The translations under genes were made by a program, and so were the position numbers. The notes beneath the pieces are model-generated. The model did not search any database. It had not been told where the DNA came from and worked only from the letters and a program-made list of their open reading frames with translations. DNA of 64,000 nt from Mesorhizobium sp. YC-39 (GTDB taxonomy: Bacteria; Pseudomonadota; Alphaproteobacteria; Rhizobiales; Rhizobiaceae): NCBI RefSeq assembly GCF_025753795.1, contig NZ_JAOWPS010000003.1, positions 186,001 through 250,000 of the forward strand, read 5' to 3'. Of the stretch, positions 52,103-61,305 are shown in pieces. Numbering within the stretch: position 1 is the first letter of the stretch; each line of letters starts with the position of its first letter.

Positions 52103-53355
52103 ATGATGAACCCGGCCAGCGTCTCGTTGTCGGTGATGTCCTGATACTGAACGCCCTCGGCGTCGAAATTCGCCTTGAGCAGATCGAAATTGCGGCGGTC
52201 CTTGGTTTCGATGCCGATCAGCACCGAGCCGAAATTGCGCGCCGATTTCTTCAGATATTCGAAGCGGGCGATATCGTCGTCGGGTCCCAGCATTTCGAGG
52301 AAGTCGCGCAACGCGCCCGGCCGCTGCGGAAAACGGATGATGAAGTATTTCTTCAACCCTTCGAAGCGCAGCGCCCTTTCCTTGACGTCCGGCAGCCGCT
52401 CGAAATCGAAATTGCCGCCCGAAACCACCGCCACGATGGTCTTGCCCCTGATTTCCTTCTTCGAAAAATCCTTCAGCGCGTCGATCGCCAATGCACCGGC
52501 CGGCTCAAGCACCACGCCTTCGACGTTGAGCATCTCGATCATGGTCGCGCAGAGCCGGTTTTCCGGGATAAGCCGCACCGCCTCGGCAGGAAATTCCTTG
52601 AGATGGCGCAGCGGCTCGCGGCCGATCTCGGCCACCGCCGCGCCATCGACGAAATTGTCGACCTTGGCGAGCCTGACACGCTTTCCGGTGGCGAGGCTTT
52701 CGTTCAGGCTTGGCGCGCCGGCCGGCTCGCAGAACACGAAGCGCGTGTCGCGGCGCTGGTCAGCGAAATAATGCGTCACGCCCGCGGCCAGACCGCCACC
52801 GCCGACCGGCAGCATGATGATATCAGGCATGCGCGCGCCAGGCATCTGGTCTGATATCTCGTAGGCGACGGTCGCCTGTCCCTCGATGATATCCTTGTGG
52901 TCGAAGGGCGGCACCATATGCGCGCCGGCGCTTTCGGTGAATTCGAAGGCGGCACGGTAGCAGTCATCGAAGAAATCGCCGACCAGCCTGATCTCGACGA
53001 ATTCGCCGCCGAACAGCCGCGTCTTGTCGATCTTTTGCTGCGGCGTCGTCACCGGCATGAAGACCACGCCTCGTCTGCCGAAATGGCGGCAGACGAAGGC
53101 AAAGCCCTGCGCATGGTTGCCGGCTGAGGCGCAGACGAACAGCTCGGCATCGTTGCCGGCGGCGAGCGTCTTGCGGAAGAAATTGAAAGCACCCCTGATC
53201 TTGTAGGAGCGGACCGGCGACAGGTCCTCGCGCTTCAACAGTATGCGCGCGCCAGTCTTCTTCGACAGATAGTCGTTTTCCTGTAGCGGCGTCTCCGGGA
53301 AAATCTGCCGGATCGCGGCAGCGGCGACAGCGACGCGGGAGGAGAAACTATTCAT
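52099..53355 (-). CDS. ilvA: threonine ammonia-lyase (threonine dehydratase)
   Basis: A 418-residue PLP enzyme that deaminates threonine to 2-oxobutyrate for isoleucine. The PLP lysine is in VRSYKIRGAFNFF near residue 55, the glycine-rich phosphate loop is PVGGGGLAAG, and the C-terminal ACT-like domain (~330-418) with RPGALRDFLEML is the single-domain form. It is the shorter type of catalytic-plus-one regulatory domain. ATG 53355 is clear. Confidence 0.95.
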   Translation of the reverse strand: MNSFSSRVAVAAAAIRQIFPETPLQENDYLSKKTGARILLKREDLSPVRSYKIRGAFNFFRKTLAAGNDAELFVCASAGNHAQGFAFVCRHFGRRGVVFMPVTTPQQKIDKTRLFGGEFVEIRLVGDFFDDCYRAAFEFTESAGAHMVPPFDHKDIIEGQATVAYEISDQMPGARMPDIIMLPVGGGGLAAGVTHYFADQRRDTRFVFCEPAGAPSLNESLATGKRVRLAKVDNFVDGAAVAEIGREPLRHLKEFPAEAVRLIPENRLCATMIEMLNVEGVVLEPAGALAIDALKDFSKKEIRGKTIVAVVSGGNFDFERLPDVKERALRFEGLKKYFIIRFPQRPGALRDFLEMLGPDDDIARFEYLKKSARNFGSVLIGIETKDRRNFDLLKANFDAEGVQYQDITDNETLAGFII

Positions 53356-53758
53356 GGCAAGATCATCCCGGATCGCATTCCGACTGTAGGCAACGCAGCG
53401 AGCAATTGGCTTGCCACGACGCTGTGGCCGCAAAACCTGGCACAAATTGCCCGCGTTTGATCCCTGCCTATGGCATATCCAGGCTTCCTACGCCATCGCC
53501 CCGACGATCCACGCATGCCCGCCACGGGACATTCGCGGAATCCTTGCAAGCACTTGGAGGCGTTTGTTCATGCCTGTCGCATCGGCATCGAGGCAGACCG
53601 CGGTTTCCTGCCGCCGTTCTGGCTTTCGCGCAACACCGCGATGGCCGTCGCCAGACGCTGATCAGATTTCCGCTGGACACGACTTACTTCTGCCGCACTT
53701 CGGCTGTCCGGGAGATGTCGCGGAGGTGGGTGGCCCTCTGGCGGAGTTGGAATTTTAA
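53356..53758. other. 403-bp intergenic stretch upstream of the lipoprotein hydrolase pair
   Basis: It carries promoters of ilvA (minus) and of the lipoprotein gene (plus). A 63-codon plus-strand frame at 53470-53661 looks partly protein-like (LEAFVHACRIGIEADRG), but has no ribosome-binding site. It may be a remnant of an older gene; I do not call it. Confidence 0.4.
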
Positions 53759-54832
53759 GTGCCTTTGAAGACGATTTGCATTTTTGCGCTGGCCTTGCTG
53801 GTAGCAGGCTGTGGTGGCCGACAAACCGAGGAATTGCTCGGCAGCGCCATCGTGTCCGCACCGGTGACCGAAATCGCCGGCAACCACTCAATCTTCATCG
53901 CCACGACGCGCAAGCGCTCCGACGACCCCAACACGGTTTTCGACGGCGAGCGCTCGGCCACGCTGAACTACGCCCGTGTCAACGTCACCGTACCAGGAAT
54001 CCACCAGACCGGCCAGATCGAACGGCGCTCACGCGGCAAGTCGAACGACCCGGCGAAGTATTTCATGGCCTCCGAGGTCGTCGGCTACGATACCCAGCCG
54101 CAATTCTCCAGCGCGCTCAACGCCGACATCGCGGCGCGCGGCGGCCGCGTCATGGTCTTCGTCCATGGCTACAACACCGGCTTCGACAGTGCCGTCTACC
54201 GCCTCACCCAGATCGTCCACGATTCCGGCTACCCCGGCACGCCGGTGCTGTTTTCCTGGGCTTCGGGCGCCAAGACCACCGACTATGTCTATGACAAGGA
54301 AAGTGCCAGTGCTGCCCGCGATCAACTGGAGGTGACACTGAGGATGCTCGCGCAGACCGGCGCACGGCGCATCGACATCGTGGCGCATTCGCTGGGAACC
54401 TGGGTCACCATGGAAGCGCTGCGCCAGCTCGCCATCACCGGCGACCGCGATCTCAGCGGCAAGCTCGGCGACGTGGTGCTGGCCTCGCCCGACATCGACG
54501 TCGACGTGTTCAAGAGCCAGATGCGCCGCTACGGCAAGCCGGACAAGCCGTTCATCCTGTTGCTGTCCGACGACGACCGGGCGTTGAGGCTCTCCGGCTT
54601 GATCGCCGGCTCGCGGCCGCGCGTCGGCGACTACAAGGATGCCGCTGATCTTGCCTCCTACGGCGTGACCGTCGTCGACCTTTCCAGCGTCAAGGGATCG
54701 GATCGCTTCAACCACAACAAGTTCGCCGACAATCCGGAGCTGGTAAAAATGATCGGGCAGCGGCTGCGCCAGGATGACGGATTTGCCAGCGACCGGGAAG
54801 TGACCGACCGCATCAACCTGCTCACGCAGTAA
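53759..54832 (+). CDS. lipoprotein alpha/beta hydrolase, DUF900 (copy 1)
   Basis: A 357-residue predicted lipoprotein. The signal peptide ends in the lipobox LLVAGCGG. The DUF900/alpha-beta hydrolase domain has the nucleophile elbow VAHSLGTWVTMEAL (Ser near residue 214), the oxyanion-side FVHGYNTGFDSAVYRL and the acidic/histidine end in GSDRFNHNKFADNPEL. GTG at 53759 is the start. It is followed by a paralogue that matches through most of its length (PGTPVLFSWAS, LRQLAITGDRDL and LASPDIDVDVFK are shared). Likely an envelope esterase; substrate unknown. Confidence 0.9.
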   Translation: MPLKTICIFALALLVAGCGGRQTEELLGSAIVSAPVTEIAGNHSIFIATTRKRSDDPNTVFDGERSATLNYARVNVTVPGIHQTGQIERRSRGKSNDPAKYFMASEVVGYDTQPQFSSALNADIAARGGRVMVFVHGYNTGFDSAVYRLTQIVHDSGYPGTPVLFSWASGAKTTDYVYDKESASAARDQLEVTLRMLAQTGARRIDIVAHSLGTWVTMEALRQLAITGDRDLSGKLGDVVLASPDIDVDVFKSQMRRYGKPDKPFILLLSDDDRALRLSGLIAGSRPRVGDYKDAADLASYGVTVVDLSSVKGSDRFNHNKFADNPELVKMIGQRLRQDDGFASDREVTDRINLLTQ

Positions 54833-54958
54833 GGCTTGCGCCCTGAGCGTTCACGATTGCCGCACTATCGGATCACTTTCAACTGGACCGGGCTGGCCGC
54901 TGCCTTTATCGAAACAGCCAAAGACGTCACGCCGTTGACGTCCTTTCGCGGAGCCAGC

Positions 54959-56122
54959 GTGACCGTGCGTTCGAAGATTTTCATCGTCGTTGCGTTCGCG
55001 CTCGCTGTCACCGGCTGCGCCGGCCGGAATACACACGATCTTCTCAACAAGACGACAATCGCGGCGCCGGCCTCCGACATCGCGGCCACGCATGAGATTT
55101 TCGTAGCCACCACCCGCCAGAAGGCGACCAAGGACCCGCGACAGGTATTCGACGGCGATCGCTCGCTGACCACCAGCTATGCCAGCGTCGATGTGACCGT
55201 TCCCAAGATTCATCAGGTCGGCGCCATCGAGCGCGCCAAGGGCTCCGCCAACAGCAACCCGGCGAAGGATTTCACCGCCACCGCCGTCACCTACTACGAG
55301 GGCGCTCCGCAATTCGCCAAGGCAGTCGGCGCCAACATCGCCACGAGCGGCGACCGCGCGCTGATTTTCGTGCATGGTTTCAACAATGGCTTCGACGACG
55401 GCATCTACCGGCTGACGCAGATCGCGCACGACACCAAATATCCCGGCACGCCGGTGCTGTTCTCCTGGGCGTCGAGCGCCAAGACCACCGGCTATATCTA
55501 CGACAAGGAAAGCGCCAACGCCGCGCGCGACGACCTCGAGGCGACGCTGAGGATGCTGGCCAAGACGCGGGTCAAGAGCATCGACATCATCGCCCATTCG
55601 ATGGGAACCTGGGTGACGATGGAGGCGCTGCGCCAGCTTGCCATCACCGGCGACCGCGACCTTGGCGGCAAGCTCGGCTATGTCATCCTGGCCTCGCCCG
55701 ACATCGATGTCGACGTGTTCAAGAAGCAGATGATCCGTTACGGCAAGCCCGACAAGCCGTTCGCCATCCTGCTTTCGGGGGACGACCGGGCGCTCAAGCT
55801 GTCCAGCTTGATTTCGGGCGACAAGCCGCGCGTCGGCGACTACGGCGATGCGGCCGACCTTGCCAGCTACGGCGTATCGGTGGTCGACCTGACTCAGGCA
55901 AAGGGTGGCGACCGTTTGAACCATGCCAAGTTCGCGGACAACCCGATCCTGGTGCAATTGCTCGGCGACCGCCTGCGCGCTCCGGCCGGCCTGGCCTCGG
56001 ACGAACCCGACCCGACACAGCTCAACAATCTCGGCCAGGGCCTCGGCAAGGCCGTTGGTTCCGTTGCCGAGATCGTCATCACTACGCCGTTCAAGGTGCT
56101 GACCATAGCGACCGGCGGATAG
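54959..56122 (+). CDS. lipoprotein alpha/beta hydrolase, DUF900 (copy 2)
   Basis: A 387-residue paralogue of the preceding gene. The signal peptide ends in AVTGCAGR, the nucleophile elbow is IAHSMGTWVTMEAL, and the other core motifs match copy 1. It adds ~30 C-terminal residues (from about LNNLGQGLGKAVGSVAEIV) with a hydrophobic run that copy 1 lacks. I take GTG 54959, five bases after GGAG; the frame reaches back to 54836 but without signal-peptide character. Tandem duplication with both active sites intact suggests that both are used. Confidence 0.9.
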   Translation: MTVRSKIFIVVAFALAVTGCAGRNTHDLLNKTTIAAPASDIAATHEIFVATTRQKATKDPRQVFDGDRSLTTSYASVDVTVPKIHQVGAIERAKGSANSNPAKDFTATAVTYYEGAPQFAKAVGANIATSGDRALIFVHGFNNGFDDGIYRLTQIAHDTKYPGTPVLFSWASSAKTTGYIYDKESANAARDDLEATLRMLAKTRVKSIDIIAHSMGTWVTMEALRQLAITGDRDLGGKLGYVILASPDIDVDVFKKQMIRYGKPDKPFAILLSGDDRALKLSSLISGDKPRVGDYGDAADLASYGVSVVDLTQAKGGDRLNHAKFADNPILVQLLGDRLRAPAGLASDEPDPTQLNNLGQGLGKAVGSVAEIVITTPFKVLTIATGG

Positions 56123-56138
56123 CAACGGGAGCCATGCC

Positions 56139-56510
56139 ATGGCCCTTCTCCATACGAGTTTTGTGCTGGCGGTGCCGGACGCCGACGCCACGGCAAAGTG
56201 GTGGGTGGACGTCATGGGCTTTGCCAGGATCCTCGAACCCGAAGGCTGGGTCTTCGTTCAGCGCGACGGATGCCTGATCCGCCTGGGCAGTTGCCCGGAC
56301 GCTATCCCGCCCCGCGATCTCGGCGACCACCAGTATTTTGGCTATATCGAGGTCGACGCCATCGATCTGTTCCACCGGGACATCAGCGAGCGTGGCGCCG
56401 ACATTCTTTTTCCGCCGACAACGCAGCCCTGGGACATGCGCGAGATGGGGGTGCGGACACCGGACGGCCATCGCGTGATGTTTGCTCAGAATGTCTCGCG
56501 CCCCGGCTGA
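56139..56510 (+). CDS. VOC family protein
   Basis: A 123-residue protein of the VOC (glyoxalase/bleomycin-resistance) fold. It has two betaalphabetabetabeta units, with TSFVLAVPDADATAKWWVDVMGF and HQYFGYIEVDAIDLFH, then VRTPDGHRVMFAQ. Such proteins are dioxygenases, lyases, resistance proteins or isomerases; no assignment is possible. It starts 17 bases after the lipoprotein hydrolase, probably one transcript. Confidence 0.85.
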   Translation: MALLHTSFVLAVPDADATAKWWVDVMGFARILEPEGWVFVQRDGCLIRLGSCPDAIPPRDLGDHQYFGYIEVDAIDLFHRDISERGADILFPPTTQPWDMREMGVRTPDGHRVMFAQNVSRPG

Positions 56511-56528
56511 TCTTCGAGGGTACTGATT

Positions 56529-58346
56529 TCAGACGAACAGGTCGACTTTCTGGAAGGTCGTCACGTCGATCAGGCCGACATCGGAAATCCTCAGTTCCGG
56601 GATGACGACCAGGGCCAGCAGCGAATGCTGCATGTAAGCGTTATTGAGTGAGCAACCCATCTTGCGCATCGCGTCGGTGAGTTTCTCCGCCTTGGCCGCG
56701 ACGATTTCCGCGCGCTCGTCCGACATCAGCCCGGCGATCGGCATTTCGACCAGCGCCAGTTCCTTGCCCTTGGAGAACAGCACCACGCCGCCGCCGACCT
56801 CGCCCAACCGATTGACCGCCAGCGCCATGTCCTGCTTGTTGGTGCCGACGACGATGATGTGATGCGCATCATGCGCCACGCTGGAGGCCATGGCGCAGTC
56901 ACCCATATAGCCGAAGCCGGAGACGAACGCGTTGGTAACGCCGCCCGTGCCCCTGTGGCGCTCGACCAGCGCAATCTGGCAGACATCGTTGCGGCGATCC
57001 ATGGCGACCAGTCCGTCTTCCACCGGCAGATCGGCCTCCAGCGCCCGCGTCGGCGCCTGGTTCTCGATCACGCCGATGACGCGCGCCCGCACCTCGTTGG
57101 CGCCCTTGGGGGCAGCGATGTCGAAATCCTCGGCCTTGAGCTTCTTGCCGAGCTTGACGGTGTTCTTGGCCGTTCTGGGATAATCATAGGCCGGAATGTC
57201 GACTTCGAGCTTGCCGCCCTTGGCCAGCCTGACGCCGCGAGCATAGACCTCGTCGATGGTCATTGCAGCCAGATCGGAGACGATCAACAGGTCGGCGAGC
57301 CGGCCCGGCGCGATCGAACCGATCTCGCGCTCCAGCCTAAAATGCTGGGCGGTGTTGAGCGTCGCCATCTGGATCGCCGTGACCGGCTTCAGGCCTTGTT
57401 GAATGGCGTGGCGGACCACCCGGTCCATGTGGCCTTCGTGGACAAGCGTGCCGGAATGGCTGTCGTCGGTGCACAGGATGAAGTTTCGCGGATCAATGCC
57501 ACCTTCCGTCACCGCCTTGATCTGCGAGGCGACATCATACCAGGCCGAGCCCAGCCGCAGCATCGCCTTCATACCCTGGCGCACCCGAGCTATGGCGTCC
57601 TCGGCGCGCGTGCCTTCATGATCATCCTCGGGTCCGCCGGCGACATAGCCATGGAACGGCGGGCCGAGATCGCGCGAGGCGTAGTGACCGCCGACCGTCT
57701 TGCCCGCCCTCACCGTCGCGGCGATCTCGCCGGACATGACAGGATCGTTGGCCACGACACCGGGAAAATTCATCACTTCGCCAAGCCCGATGATGTTTTC
57801 CCAGGTCATCGCCTCGGCGACGTCGGCGACCGTCAGTTCGGCGCCGGCATGTTCCAGTCCCGGCGCCGAAGGCACGCAGGACGGCATCTGCACATGCACG
57901 TTGACCGGCATGGCGACGGCCTCGTCATGCATCAGCCGCACACCCGGCAAGCCCAGCACATTGGCGATCTCATGCGGATCGATGAACATCGAGGTGGTGC
58001 CGTGCGGTATGACGGCGCGGCAGAACTCCGTGACCGTCACCATGCCGCTCTCGACATGCATATGCGCGTCGCAAAGGCCGGGCACCAGATAGCGCCCGCC
58101 GGCATCGACCACCTTCGTGCCCTGGCCGATGGCATGGCCGGCATTCGGCCCGCAATAGGCGAAGCGGCCGCCGGCAATGGCAATGTCGGTGCCGGCAATG
58201 ATCTCGCCGGAATGGACGTTCACCCAGCGCCCGTTGCGGATAACGAGGTCGGCGGGCTTGCGCCCCATCGCGACATCGACCAGATGCGTCGCCATCTCGG
58301 GCCAGGGCCTGGGTTTCGTCGCGGTCGCGGACGGCTTCTTTGCCAT
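56529..58346 (-). CDS. ade: adenine deaminase
   Basis: A 605-residue amidohydrolase that turns adenine into hypoxanthine and ammonia. The metal site is DAHMHVESGMVT near residue 90, with IDPHEIANVLG and TDDSHSGTLVHEG. The C-terminal adenine deaminase domain (~430-590) is complete. ATG 58346 follows AGGAG by seven bases. The same frame stays open for 1 kb further upstream by chance, opposite the next gene; the protein stops matching at 58346. Confidence 0.95.
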   Translation of the reverse strand: MAKKPSATATKPRPWPEMATHLVDVAMGRKPADLVIRNGRWVNVHSGEIIAGTDIAIAGGRFAYCGPNAGHAIGQGTKVVDAGGRYLVPGLCDAHMHVESGMVTVTEFCRAVIPHGTTSMFIDPHEIANVLGLPGVRLMHDEAVAMPVNVHVQMPSCVPSAPGLEHAGAELTVADVAEAMTWENIIGLGEVMNFPGVVANDPVMSGEIAATVRAGKTVGGHYASRDLGPPFHGYVAGGPEDDHEGTRAEDAIARVRQGMKAMLRLGSAWYDVASQIKAVTEGGIDPRNFILCTDDSHSGTLVHEGHMDRVVRHAIQQGLKPVTAIQMATLNTAQHFRLEREIGSIAPGRLADLLIVSDLAAMTIDEVYARGVRLAKGGKLEVDIPAYDYPRTAKNTVKLGKKLKAEDFDIAAPKGANEVRARVIGVIENQAPTRALEADLPVEDGLVAMDRRNDVCQIALVERHRGTGGVTNAFVSGFGYMGDCAMASSVAHDAHHIIVVGTNKQDMALAVNRLGEVGGGVVLFSKGKELALVEMPIAGLMSDERAEIVAAKAEKLTDAMRKMGCSLNNAYMQHSLLALVVIPELRISDVGLIDVTTFQKVDLFV

Positions 58347-58580
58347 GAAGGACTCCTGTTTGCCCGACTGTGCCAAGCCAATGTGGTTTTGACCAGTGTG
58401 GAACGGCGGATTGCTTGCGGCCTTCACTTTGACTTCGCGCCTCCGGACGAAATCCTTTCGGCGGGCACCATGGCGCGAACTGAATTTTCGTTCCAAGCCG
58501 CCGGAGAGAAACCGTCGTTCGTTGACTCGCTGATCGAGAACGATGTTAGATCGACCTGCGAAATCTCCTGGGGGAAAGCC

Positions 58581-59432
58581 ATGACCCGGTTCCTGAAAGC
58601 GCTCGGCTTCGTTACCCTGTTCCTGATCTCTGCCGGCCATGCATCCGCCGAGGAACGTTGGCTGACACTGCCCGAGCCCACGACCATGCCCAAGCCCGAG
58701 CAAAGCGGTTACGCACCGGTGAACGGCATCCAGATGTATTATGCCGTGTTTGGCACCGGCGACCCGGTCCTGCTCATTCATGGTGGCCTCGGCCATGCCG
58801 ACATCTGGGCGAGCCAGGTGGCTGCCCTGTCCAAAACCCACAAGGTGATCGTCGCCGACAGCCGCGGCCACGGCCGTTCGACCCGCACCGAGCAGCCTTT
58901 TGGCTACGATTTGATGGCATCGGACTATCTGGCTCTGCTGGACTATCTGAAGATCGACAAGACGACGCTGGTCGGCTGGAGCGACGGCGGCATTATCGGC
59001 ATCGACATCGCGCTCCATCATCCCGAGCGGCTGACCAAGCTGTATGCGCAAGCGGCCAACGTCACCACCGACGGTCTCGATCCCGGCGTGATGACGAACA
59101 AGACGTTCGGCGCCTATATCGAGCGTTCCGGCAAGGATTATGCCCGGCTTTCCAAGACACCCGGCGAATATGACGCCTTCGTCGCCCAGATCAGCCATAT
59201 GTGGGAGACGCAACCGGCCTGGACCAAGGAACAACTCGGCAAGATCACGACGCCGACGGCCATAGTCGCCGGCGACCATGACGAAGCGATCAAGCGCACC
59301 CACACCGACTACATGGCCTCGGCCATCCCTGGCGCCAAGGAGATCATCCTGCCCAATGCCAGCCATTTCGCCATGCTGCAGGCGCCGGACGAATACAGCC
59401 AGTCGGTGCTCGATTTCATCGACGCCAAATAA
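58581..59432 (+). CDS. exported alpha/beta hydrolase
   Basis: A 283-residue protein with a signal peptide (~1-24, ending ASA-EE). The alpha/beta hydrolase fold has LLIHGGLGHADIW, the nucleophile elbow LVGWSDGGIIGIDIA, the acid in VAGDHDEAI and the histidine in NASHFAMLQAP. The elbow is GWSDGG, as in dienelactone-type and proline-iminopeptidase-like members. The ATG at 58581 follows GGGGGA. It diverges from ade. Substrate unknown. Confidence 0.92.
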   Translation: MTRFLKALGFVTLFLISAGHASAEERWLTLPEPTTMPKPEQSGYAPVNGIQMYYAVFGTGDPVLLIHGGLGHADIWASQVAALSKTHKVIVADSRGHGRSTRTEQPFGYDLMASDYLALLDYLKIDKTTLVGWSDGGIIGIDIALHHPERLTKLYAQAANVTTDGLDPGVMTNKTFGAYIERSGKDYARLSKTPGEYDAFVAQISHMWETQPAWTKEQLGKITTPTAIVAGDHDEAIKRTHTDYMASAIPGAKEIILPNASHFAMLQAPDEYSQSVLDFIDAK

Positions 59433-59558
59433 GGGTGCGCCTTTTTCAAGCCCGGCGAAGCGTCGCTATCGGTCCTGGAACAAATGCGATTCCGTTTTGC
59501 GGCAAATCACGCTACTTTCAATTGAAGGATTGTTCTGGATCGACGTTCGGGGAGCTCG

Positions 59559-60224
59559 ATGCGCCGCCTAACGCTCGCAAGTGCCGGGTTTCTGATCGCT
59601 CTGGCCGGGCCGGCATTCGCCGCCGACCCGATGACCGACCTGCCTATGACCGCGCCCGGCTTCGACTGGACAGGCTATTATGCCGGTCTGCAGGCCGGAT
59701 ATGGATGGGGCAGCTCCAAAATAAGGGGAATGGAAGGCGAGCCATTTTCTGCGGCGCCGGACCTCGACGGCGGCTTCATCGGCGGCCATGTCGCCGGCCT
59801 CTGGCAGTTCGATCAGGCGGTGATCGGCGCTGTGGCCGAACTCAACTATTCCGCGATTGACGGCAGCTCCGAGGCAGAGCCGGGAAATTCATTCGGCACT
59901 GACATCAAGTGGTTCGGGTCCGTCAACGCCAAGGCCGGCTATGCCATGGACCGTGTGCTGGTCTACGGTATTGGCGGCCTCGCCTTTGCCGGCATCGAAA
60001 CGTCACAAAATGCCGGCACAGCTTTTGCCAAAACGGAAACGAATGTTGGCTGGACGATCGGCGCCGGCGTCGACTTTGCCCTGACCGACAAGTTCGTCGT
60101 CGGCGCCCAGTACCGCTACTACGATTTCGGCAAGGAACATTACGATGCGCCGGACGATTTTCTCGACCGTGACCAGGACGTCAAGCTGCATAGGATGGGT
60201 GTAAACCTGAGCTACAAGTTCTGA
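59559..60224 (+). CDS. outer membrane protein, Omp25/Omp31 type
   Basis: A 221-residue beta-barrel protein with a signal peptide (~1-22, ending AFA-AD). FDWTGYYAGLQAGYGWG begins the barrel, and alternating aromatic strands follow, ending NLSYKF with the terminal Phe needed for outer-membrane assembly. It belongs to the opacity/Omp25/Omp31-like porin family common in rhizobia and Brucella. It stands alone with a clear ATG at 59559. Confidence 0.93.
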   Translation: MRRLTLASAGFLIALAGPAFAADPMTDLPMTAPGFDWTGYYAGLQAGYGWGSSKIRGMEGEPFSAAPDLDGGFIGGHVAGLWQFDQAVIGAVAELNYSAIDGSSEAEPGNSFGTDIKWFGSVNAKAGYAMDRVLVYGIGGLAFAGIETSQNAGTAFAKTETNVGWTIGAGVDFALTDKFVVGAQYRYYDFGKEHYDAPDDFLDRDQDVKLHRMGVNLSYKF

Positions 60225-60280
60225 TCGTTCCCTCGCGATGATCGCTGGGATCACAAGGGCGTCGCTCTACGCGAGATGCA

Positions 60281-60601
60281 TTAATGCAGCGTTGGCGAAT
60301 GGCCAGGACGGAAACCCTTCAACGCGGCGACTATGCCACGCATCAAAACGCGATCGGGAAGGACGAGGATGGGGTCTTCGTCCGCGACCCCGCAGATCGG
60401 CAGGACTTTGTAGTCGCCTTCGAAAGGCAAACCGTCGCCATTGGCGTAGAAATCGAGCTTCGGGAAGCATCCCTTCAGGAACGACTCGACCTCGCGCAAG
60501 GCGGCCTGGGAGCGGAATTCCGTACCAGACGGCGCCAGGACAACGAAGCTGCTGACTTCGGCGCTGGCGAGCGATGCGGATGTATCGAAGGTAGAATGCA
60601 T
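60281..60601 (-). CDS. hypothetical protein
   Basis: A 106-residue protein with no recognised domain. The composition is balanced (Asp, Gly, Pro, Leu), and segments such as FVVLAPSGTEFRSQAALREVESFL and PILVLPDRVLMRG look like a real fold. No signal peptide. The genes on both sides are on the plus strand or far away. Confidence 0.6.
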   Translation of the reverse strand: MHSTFDTSASLASAEVSSFVVLAPSGTEFRSQAALREVESFLKGCFPKLDFYANGDGLPFEGDYKVLPICGVADEDPILVLPDRVLMRGIVAALKGFRPGHSPTLH

Positions 60602-60686
60602 GAGACCTGTCCGATTGGAGCCCTCATTCTTTTCGGCACGGGGTGAGAGTCAATCGTTGTGCAGTATGATATCCACAACACAAAAA

Positions 60687-60713
60687 GCCCGCACCTCGGG
60701 AAGAGGCGCGGGC
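60687..60713 (-). terminator. intrinsic terminator on the minus strand
   Basis: GCCCGCACCTC and GAGGCGCGGGC pair with one mismatch around GGGAA. On the minus strand a run of T follows. It implies that a minus-strand transcript ends here, coming from the right, which supports the small frame at 60810-61013. Confidence 0.75.
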
Positions 60714-60809
60714 AGATTTAGCCCCCTGCCCGATCTACAGCGCTTGAAAGGCGCGCCAGCGGGGGACAGCTAGCGAGCTGGGTCTGTTGGGGTCGGTAGG
60801 GACCAGCGT

Positions 60810-61013
60810 TCAATCTATGTCTCTTCCACGCTCCGGCGCATCAGCCGAACAGATGAAAAAGCCTGCGTCGTCGCCGAAATGCTGCCCGATCGGAGCCATC
60901 CAACCTTGGATCGAGGCCTTCTTTGGGACCAATTCCTGGTAGCGCGCATGGATGGCAAAGAACGGTCGAAAGGCCACTGGCGAATGAAAAGACAGAGCTT
61001 TTTTGCACAACAC
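60810..61013 (-). CDS. possible small protein or gene remnant
   Basis: A 67-codon frame with GTG at 61013. It reads like a natural protein (FRPFFAIHARYQELVPKKA, IGQHFGDDAGFFICSADAPE) and has a minus-strand terminator downstream. The same frame is open further right through the tRNA, where it cannot be coding. No family recognised; it may be the end of a broken gene at the tRNA-Leu site. Confidence 0.3.
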   Translation of the reverse strand: MLCKKALSFHSPVAFRPFFAIHARYQELVPKKASIQGWMAPIGQHFGDDAGFFICSADAPERGRDID

Positions 61014-61074
61014 TTTTCCGGGCCTGCACAACGGCAATTGACGAAATCGCCTAAGTAGTTGAAACGAAAGGCCT

Positions 61075-61160
61075 GCGGACGTGGCGGAATTGGTAGACGC
61101 AAGGGACTTAAAATCCCTCGATCTCTGATCGTACGGGTTCGATTCCCGTCGTCCGCACCA
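61075..61160 (+). tRNA. tRNA-Leu (anticodon UAA)
   Basis: 86 bases with CCA encoded. The acceptor arms GCGGACG / CGTCCGC pair, the anticodon stem AGGGA-TCCCT encloses CTTAAAA, giving anticodon TAA, and the long variable arm (TCGATCTCTGATCGT region) and T arm ACGGG TTCGATT CCCGT are present. The class II shape with a long variable arm confirms Leu. Confidence 0.97.
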
Positions 61161-61305
61161 CTCCAAGCTGCGGCACTTCCAAGCAATGAAGAACCTCCAG
61201 GGAACGTCCCTGTTGCGGCGGCCGGCGTGCGATATCTCGCGAGCACCGGCTGCTGTAAGGCTTTTCACGTCCTCGCCCTGACGGCCTCTCAGAGACCCAG
61301 CGCGC

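Noticed and set aside
53470..53661. A 63-codon frame upstream of the lipoprotein hydrolase.
   Set aside because: No ribosome-binding site and no family; it could be an old remnant but cannot be supported.
58347..59366. In-frame upstream extension of adenine deaminase on the minus strand (945 codons in total).
   Set aside because: The extension lies opposite the exported alpha/beta hydrolase gene and has no family match, while ATG 58346 has a good ribosome-binding site.
56859..59432. A plus-strand frame of 857 codons running opposite ade and continuing into the exported hydrolase gene.
   Set aside because: Only its last 283 codons match a known family; the earlier part is antisense to ade and comes from high GC content.
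60239..60295. Possible fifth copy of the palindromic repeat after the porin gene (GAGATGCATTAATGC).
   Set aside because: Only the last dozen bases resemble the family; the left arm is missing.
61014..61268. Minus-strand frame through the tRNA-Leu.
   Set aside because: It reads the antisense of the tRNA, a common false call; only the part left of 61013 is kept as a weak candidate.
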